8,803 nt of DNA from JASFBA01 sp036172265. GTDB taxonomy: Bacteria > Chloroflexota > Chloroflexia > DTKN01. Position numbers and translations under genes: made by a program. Location: assembly GCA_036172265.1 (NCBI GenBank), contig JASFBA010000090.1:1-8803 (forward strand), in the 5' to 3' direction. Below, piece by piece: positions 7,080-8,803 of the stretch (positions are counted from its first letter, which is position 1; every line of letters starts with the position of its first letter). Under the pieces are notes generated by a model. It was given only the letters and a program-made list of their open reading frames with translations, was not told the DNA's origin and did no database searches.

Positions 7080-7150
7080 ACCCGATACAGGCAATGGAGA
7101 CCCCATCGGGTTAGGAAACTCTGAGTCTGCATAGAAGAAAGGACCTGCCG

Positions 7151-7849
7151 ATGACTTTCTTCAAACCGTATCTAACCGAGATGCAGCAGATCTTGGCCAG
7201 CCTATCCCTCGAGGAAATCCTCCACGCCGGCCAGATCCTCCTGGAGGCCCGCCGGCGCGGGGCCCAGGTCTTTACCCTGGGCAACGGCGGCAGCGCTGCC
7301 AACGCCTCTCACATCGCCTGCGACCTCTCCAAATCCGCCATCCGCGCCGACCTTCCCCGCTTCCGCGTCGTCTCACTCGTGGATAACGTCCCCCTCGCCA
7401 CCGCTTGGGCCAACGATACCTCCTACGAAAACATCTTCGCCGCCCAACTGGAAAACCTCCTCCACCCCGGCGATGTGGTCATCGCCCTCAGCGGAAGCGG
7501 CCGCTCCCCCAACATCCTGAAGGCCGCCCGGCTGGCCCGCGAGCGGGGAGCCACCGTCATCGGCCTCACCGGGATGGACGGAGGACTCCTTCGGGAACTC
7601 GCCGACCCCTGCATCGTCGTGCCCTCGGATTGTATGGAGCAGATCGAGGATGCCCACCTTATTATCGGCCACCTCCTGAGCATCTACCTGCGCGAATGCC
7701 CCATCGAGACGCCGATCGGCATAACCTTGCCCCGGCGCCACGGCGAACCGGATGATGGAGGCGGCCCCCAAAACGTATTTTCCTCTTCTGCGCCCGAGGG
7801 AAGGAGAAACCAAGACTCGTGGATAGATGAACCGCTCCCTACGGCGTAA
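7151..7849 (+). CDS. gmhA: Phosphoheptose isomerase-like SIS-domain protein (GmhA family)
   Basis: SIS-domain sugar isomerase of the GmhA family, expected to convert sedoheptulose 7-phosphate to D-glycero-D-manno-heptose 7-phosphate, the first step to activated heptose for glycans. Phosphate/sugar loops are LGNGGSAANASH (43-54) and LSGSGRSPN (113-121); IEDAHLIIGH (165-174) supplies His174, matching the catalytic His180 of the E. coli enzyme. By my hand alignment the catalytic Glu65 position is Asp58 and Gln172 is Glu166, so substrate or rate may differ. The protein is 232 residues against roughly 190-200 for the family; residues after about 193 are a hydrophilic Gly/Pro/Ser-rich tail of unknown role. 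AAAGGA (7138-7143), 7 nt before the ATG, fixes the start. No other heptose-pathway gene is in the window. It overlaps the convergent HEPN gene by 11 bp. Confidence 0.85.
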   Translation: MTFFKPYLTEMQQILASLSLEEILHAGQILLEARRRGAQVFTLGNGGSAANASHIACDLSKSAIRADLPRFRVVSLVDNVPLATAWANDTSYENIFAAQLENLLHPGDVVIALSGSGRSPNILKAARLARERGATVIGLTGMDGGLLRELADPCIVVPSDCMEQIEDAHLIIGHLLSIYLRECPIETPIGITLPRRHGEPDDGGGPQNVFSSSAPEGRRNQDSWIDEPLPTA

Positions 7850-8246
7850 TCCTCCCGGCCACCTCTTCCACGACTTCCCCGGCCAAAGCCACGGCTTCCT
7901 CGGCCGCCCGCCGGGTGTAAACCTCCGCCGGGATCCCGCCGGGAAGGCTGTTGGGGTATCGAGTAGGCACGTAGTAGCCGTCCAGGATGCTCCAGGAACG
8001 GGCATATTCCCCGAACTCGGGGGCGAAGATTGCCGCTGCTGCACACAGCCGTTCCACCGAGTGCCCCAGAACGACCTCTTCCCCCTGGGCGTACAGGAAG
8101 GCCTTCAGCGCCTTTTCGGCTACCTGCTGGGCCAGGAAGCAGGCCAAGTGATGGGCTCCTTGCTCGGCCAGATGACGGGCCCAGCGCAGGTCTTCCACAG
8201 CCTGCCGGAGCCAGCGCCGGCCTTCTTCAAGCAGCGGGTTTCTCAT
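7839..8246 (-). CDS. HEPN-domain protein (PF05168 type), second MNT/HEPN pair
   Basis: HEPN protein of 135 residues, a different subfamily from the HepT at 5924. Landmarks are CFLAQQVAEKALKAFLYAQG (36-55), GHSVERL (61-67) and YYVPTRYPNSLPGG (91-104), typical of PF05168-type HEPN proteins encoded beside minimal nucleotidyltransferases. I find no RX4-6H ribonuclease motif, so it may not be an RNase, or may act through other residues. The start is the ATG at 8246: GGAAGG (8253-8258) lies 6 nt upstream and the protein then begins at the usual point; reading further upstream gives 47 residues that only mirror the neighbouring gene. The start overlaps the nucleotidyltransferase gene by 20 bp, and the end overlaps gmhA by 11 bp. 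Partnership with the upstream MNT is inferred from this arrangement. Confidence 0.88.
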   Translation of the reverse strand: MRNPLLEEGRRWLRQAVEDLRWARHLAEQGAHHLACFLAQQVAEKALKAFLYAQGEEVVLGHSVERLCAAAAIFAPEFGEYARSWSILDGYYVPTRYPNSLPGGIPAEVYTRRAAEEAVALAGEVVEEVAGRITP

Positions 8247-8583
8247 AGAGCACCTTCCCTTCGGCCAGCACCCGATGCAGGAAACCCCGCCGGCCGATGC
8301 TTTTAATTTCCTCCGGGGTATAGACCAGAAGGTCCATATCCACCGTGCTGCCCAAATCGCGATAAAGCGCCGCTGTGCGGGAGACAAAATCGAGCGAAGA
8401 CTCCATCACCACCAGAAGGTCCAAATCGGTCAGAAGGTCGGCCCGCCCCTCGGCATAGGAGCCGAAGAGGACGATCCGCCACACTTCGGGCCGGCGGGAG
8501 AGAACGGTGACGATTCGCTCCAGCGAAGCAGCCAGGTCCTGCCGGTAGGCTTCACGTTTTGCAGCAACTTGCTGTGAGTCCAT
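8227..8583 (-). CDS. Minimal nucleotidyltransferase (MNT), second MNT/HEPN pair
   Basis: Minimal polymerase-beta type nucleotidyltransferase of 118 residues. It carries GSX10DXD (Gly41-Ser42, Asp53, Asp55; LFGSYAEG...TDLDLLV) and a likely third metal ligand in TVDMDLLVYTPEE (Asp82 or Asp84), so the active site looks complete. It should AMPylate, or otherwise nucleotidylate, its HEPN partner, by analogy with MntA-HepT. The sequence is clearly distinct from the MntA at 6339 (shorter, no charged C-terminal extension), so this is not a recent duplication. AGGAG (8592-8596) lies 8 nt before the ATG. A strong promoter sits directly upstream, predicting a leader under 20 nt. It is the first gene of a two-gene unit overlapping the HEPN start by 20 bp. 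Confidence 0.9.
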   Translation of the reverse strand: MDSQQVAAKREAYRQDLAASLERIVTVLSRRPEVWRIVLFGSYAEGRADLLTDLDLLVVMESSLDFVSRTAALYRDLGSTVDMDLLVYTPEEIKSIGRRGFLHRVLAEGKVLYEKPAA

Positions 8584-8608
8584 CTATCTCACTCCTGCCG
8601 GTAACATC

Positions 8609-8637
8609 ATTCTACCATGGGTTGAGAACGTTGACAA
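8609..8637 (-). promoter_or_regulatory. Promoter of the second MNT/HEPN pair
   Basis: On the minus strand TTGTCA (-35, 8637-8632) and TAGAAT (-10, 8614-8609) are separated by 17 bp, each 5/6 to consensus, making it the best promoter match in the window. The predicted start near 8602 is about 18 nt from the ATG, just leaving room for the AGGAG ribosome site. Confidence 0.65.
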
Positions 8638-8638
8638 C
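8621..8638. promoter_or_regulatory. Dyad / tandem 9-mers on the -35 of the second MNT promoter
   Basis: GTTGAGAACGTTGACAAC is an 18-bp imperfect palindrome (only the 2-bp AG/GA steps mismatch) centred at 8629/8630. It can equally be read as two tandem 9-mers, GTTGAGAAC and GTTGACAAC, differing at one base. It covers the -35 box and part of the spacer, a classic repressor position. The binding protein is unknown. Confidence 0.45.
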
Positions 8639-8650
8639 TCGGCGATGGTG

Positions 8651-8803
8651 CTAGCCGTGGAGACATAGATCGACACCCATGTTCCTGAAAACGTCTTGCA
8701 CCTCCTGCCGGCGTTGGCCGGCCGAAGTTCGACAGATGAGCACAAAATGCTCCGCCTCCTCTACCTGAGCCAGGTCCTGCCCTACCCCCTCGATGCCGGC
8801 CCC
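8651..8803 (-). CDS. 3' end of an unidentified minus-strand gene (cut by window edge)
   Basis: The minus strand is open from the right edge to a TAG at 8653-8651, giving a 50-residue C-terminus: GAGIEGVGQDLAQVEEAEHF, then VLICRTSAGQRRQEVQDVFR, then NMGVDLCLHG. The strand-turn-helix-strand rhythm (FVLICR, then an amphipathic helix, then MGVDLCLH) looks like a real small alpha/beta domain, loosely like the C-termini of general-stress/DUF1269-like proteins, but I cannot name the family. The stop lies 14 bp before the -35 of the MNT promoter; no terminator is visible between them, so read-through into the MNT/HEPN pair is possible. Confidence 0.5.
   Translation of the reverse strand, partial: GAGIEGVGQDLAQVEEAEHFVLICRTSAGQRRQEVQDVFRNMGVDLCLHG

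Larger units (their letters stand above)
6825..7150. other. Divergent intergenic region between mntA and gmhA
   Basis: About 326 bp without a convincing conserved gene. It is visibly more AT-rich than its flanks (23 of 60 bases are G/C in 6901-6960 by hand count). It holds a minus-strand promoter for mntA with an overlapping inverted repeat, a possible short leader ORF ending at mntA, an extended -10 promoter for gmhA, and dyads around that promoter. An open frame on the plus strand through 6766-7134 has no recognisable protein character and is not called. Confidence 0.8.

Noticed and set aside
6766..7134. 122-residue plus-strand frame across mntA start and the intergenic region
   Set aside because: No domain, no Shine-Dalgarno, overlaps the strongly supported start of mntA and both promoters.
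7780..7850. Rho-independent terminator after gmhA or after the methyltransferase
   Set aside because: Neither convergent junction shows a GC stem followed by a T-run, and the overlapping genes leave no room for one.
8247..8387. 47-residue upstream extension of the second HEPN protein
   Set aside because: It only mirrors the MNT gene in another frame; the ATG at 8246 has a well-spaced GGAAGG and matches the usual HEPN beginning.
8631..8636. Plus-strand TTGACA as a rightward promoter
   Set aside because: No -10-like hexamer lies 16-19 bp downstream; the same bases serve well as the -35 on the minus strand (TTGTCA).
1..8803. CRISPR array, tRNA, rRNA or insertion sequence
   Set aside because: I found no regular repeat-spacer pattern, no cloverleaf-like sequence, no transposase and no terminal inverted repeats.

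Overview
The window looks like an accessory polysaccharide-biosynthesis region of a GC-rich bacterium. The style of the proteins (glycosyltransferases, zinc-ribbon methyltransferases, paired MNT/HEPN genes) and the heavy GGCCGG usage suggest a Chloroflexota (Anaerolineae-like), possibly thermophilic, host. That assignment is inference from gene style; no rRNA or other phylogenetic marker is present.

Left half (1-5940, + strand) is a tightly packed glycan operon: two tandem family-4-like glycosyltransferases (the first missing its extreme N-terminus at the window edge), a multi-membrane O-antigen ligase/polymerase-like protein, a 51-codon zinc-finger mini-gene, a family-2 glycosyltransferase, and a class I SAM methyltransferase with an N-terminal zinc ribbon. 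The first five genes are joined by one abutting TAG/TTG junction and three ATGA overlaps, so they are probably translationally coupled. The mini-gene has the N-terminus of a zinc-ribbon methyltransferase but no catalytic domain. It looks like an in-frame internal deletion that kept both coupling junctions.

Right half (5924-8803) is a defence/toxin-antitoxin style insertion around one sugar gene. A MntA-HepT pair (minus strand; GSX10DXD nucleotidyltransferase plus RX4HXY HEPN ribonuclease) is followed by a divergent intergenic region, then a GmhA-type sedoheptulose-7-phosphate isomerase (plus strand), then a second, distinct MNT-HEPN pair (minus strand) whose HEPN protein lacks the RX4-6H motif. 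Each HEPN gene overlaps tail-to-tail the 3' end of the glycan gene to its left (17 bp and 11 bp). The right edge holds the 3' end of a further minus-strand gene.

Regulation: a well-formed sigma70-like promoter can be read upstream of each MNT gene, and each carries an inverted repeat on its -10 or -35 box, although neither MNT nor HEPN proteins have an obvious DNA-binding domain. An extended -10 precedes gmhA. The most interesting material is the pair of non-identical MNT/HEPN modules bracketing an orphan heptose isomerase, the dyads at their promoters, and the methyltransferase remnant.
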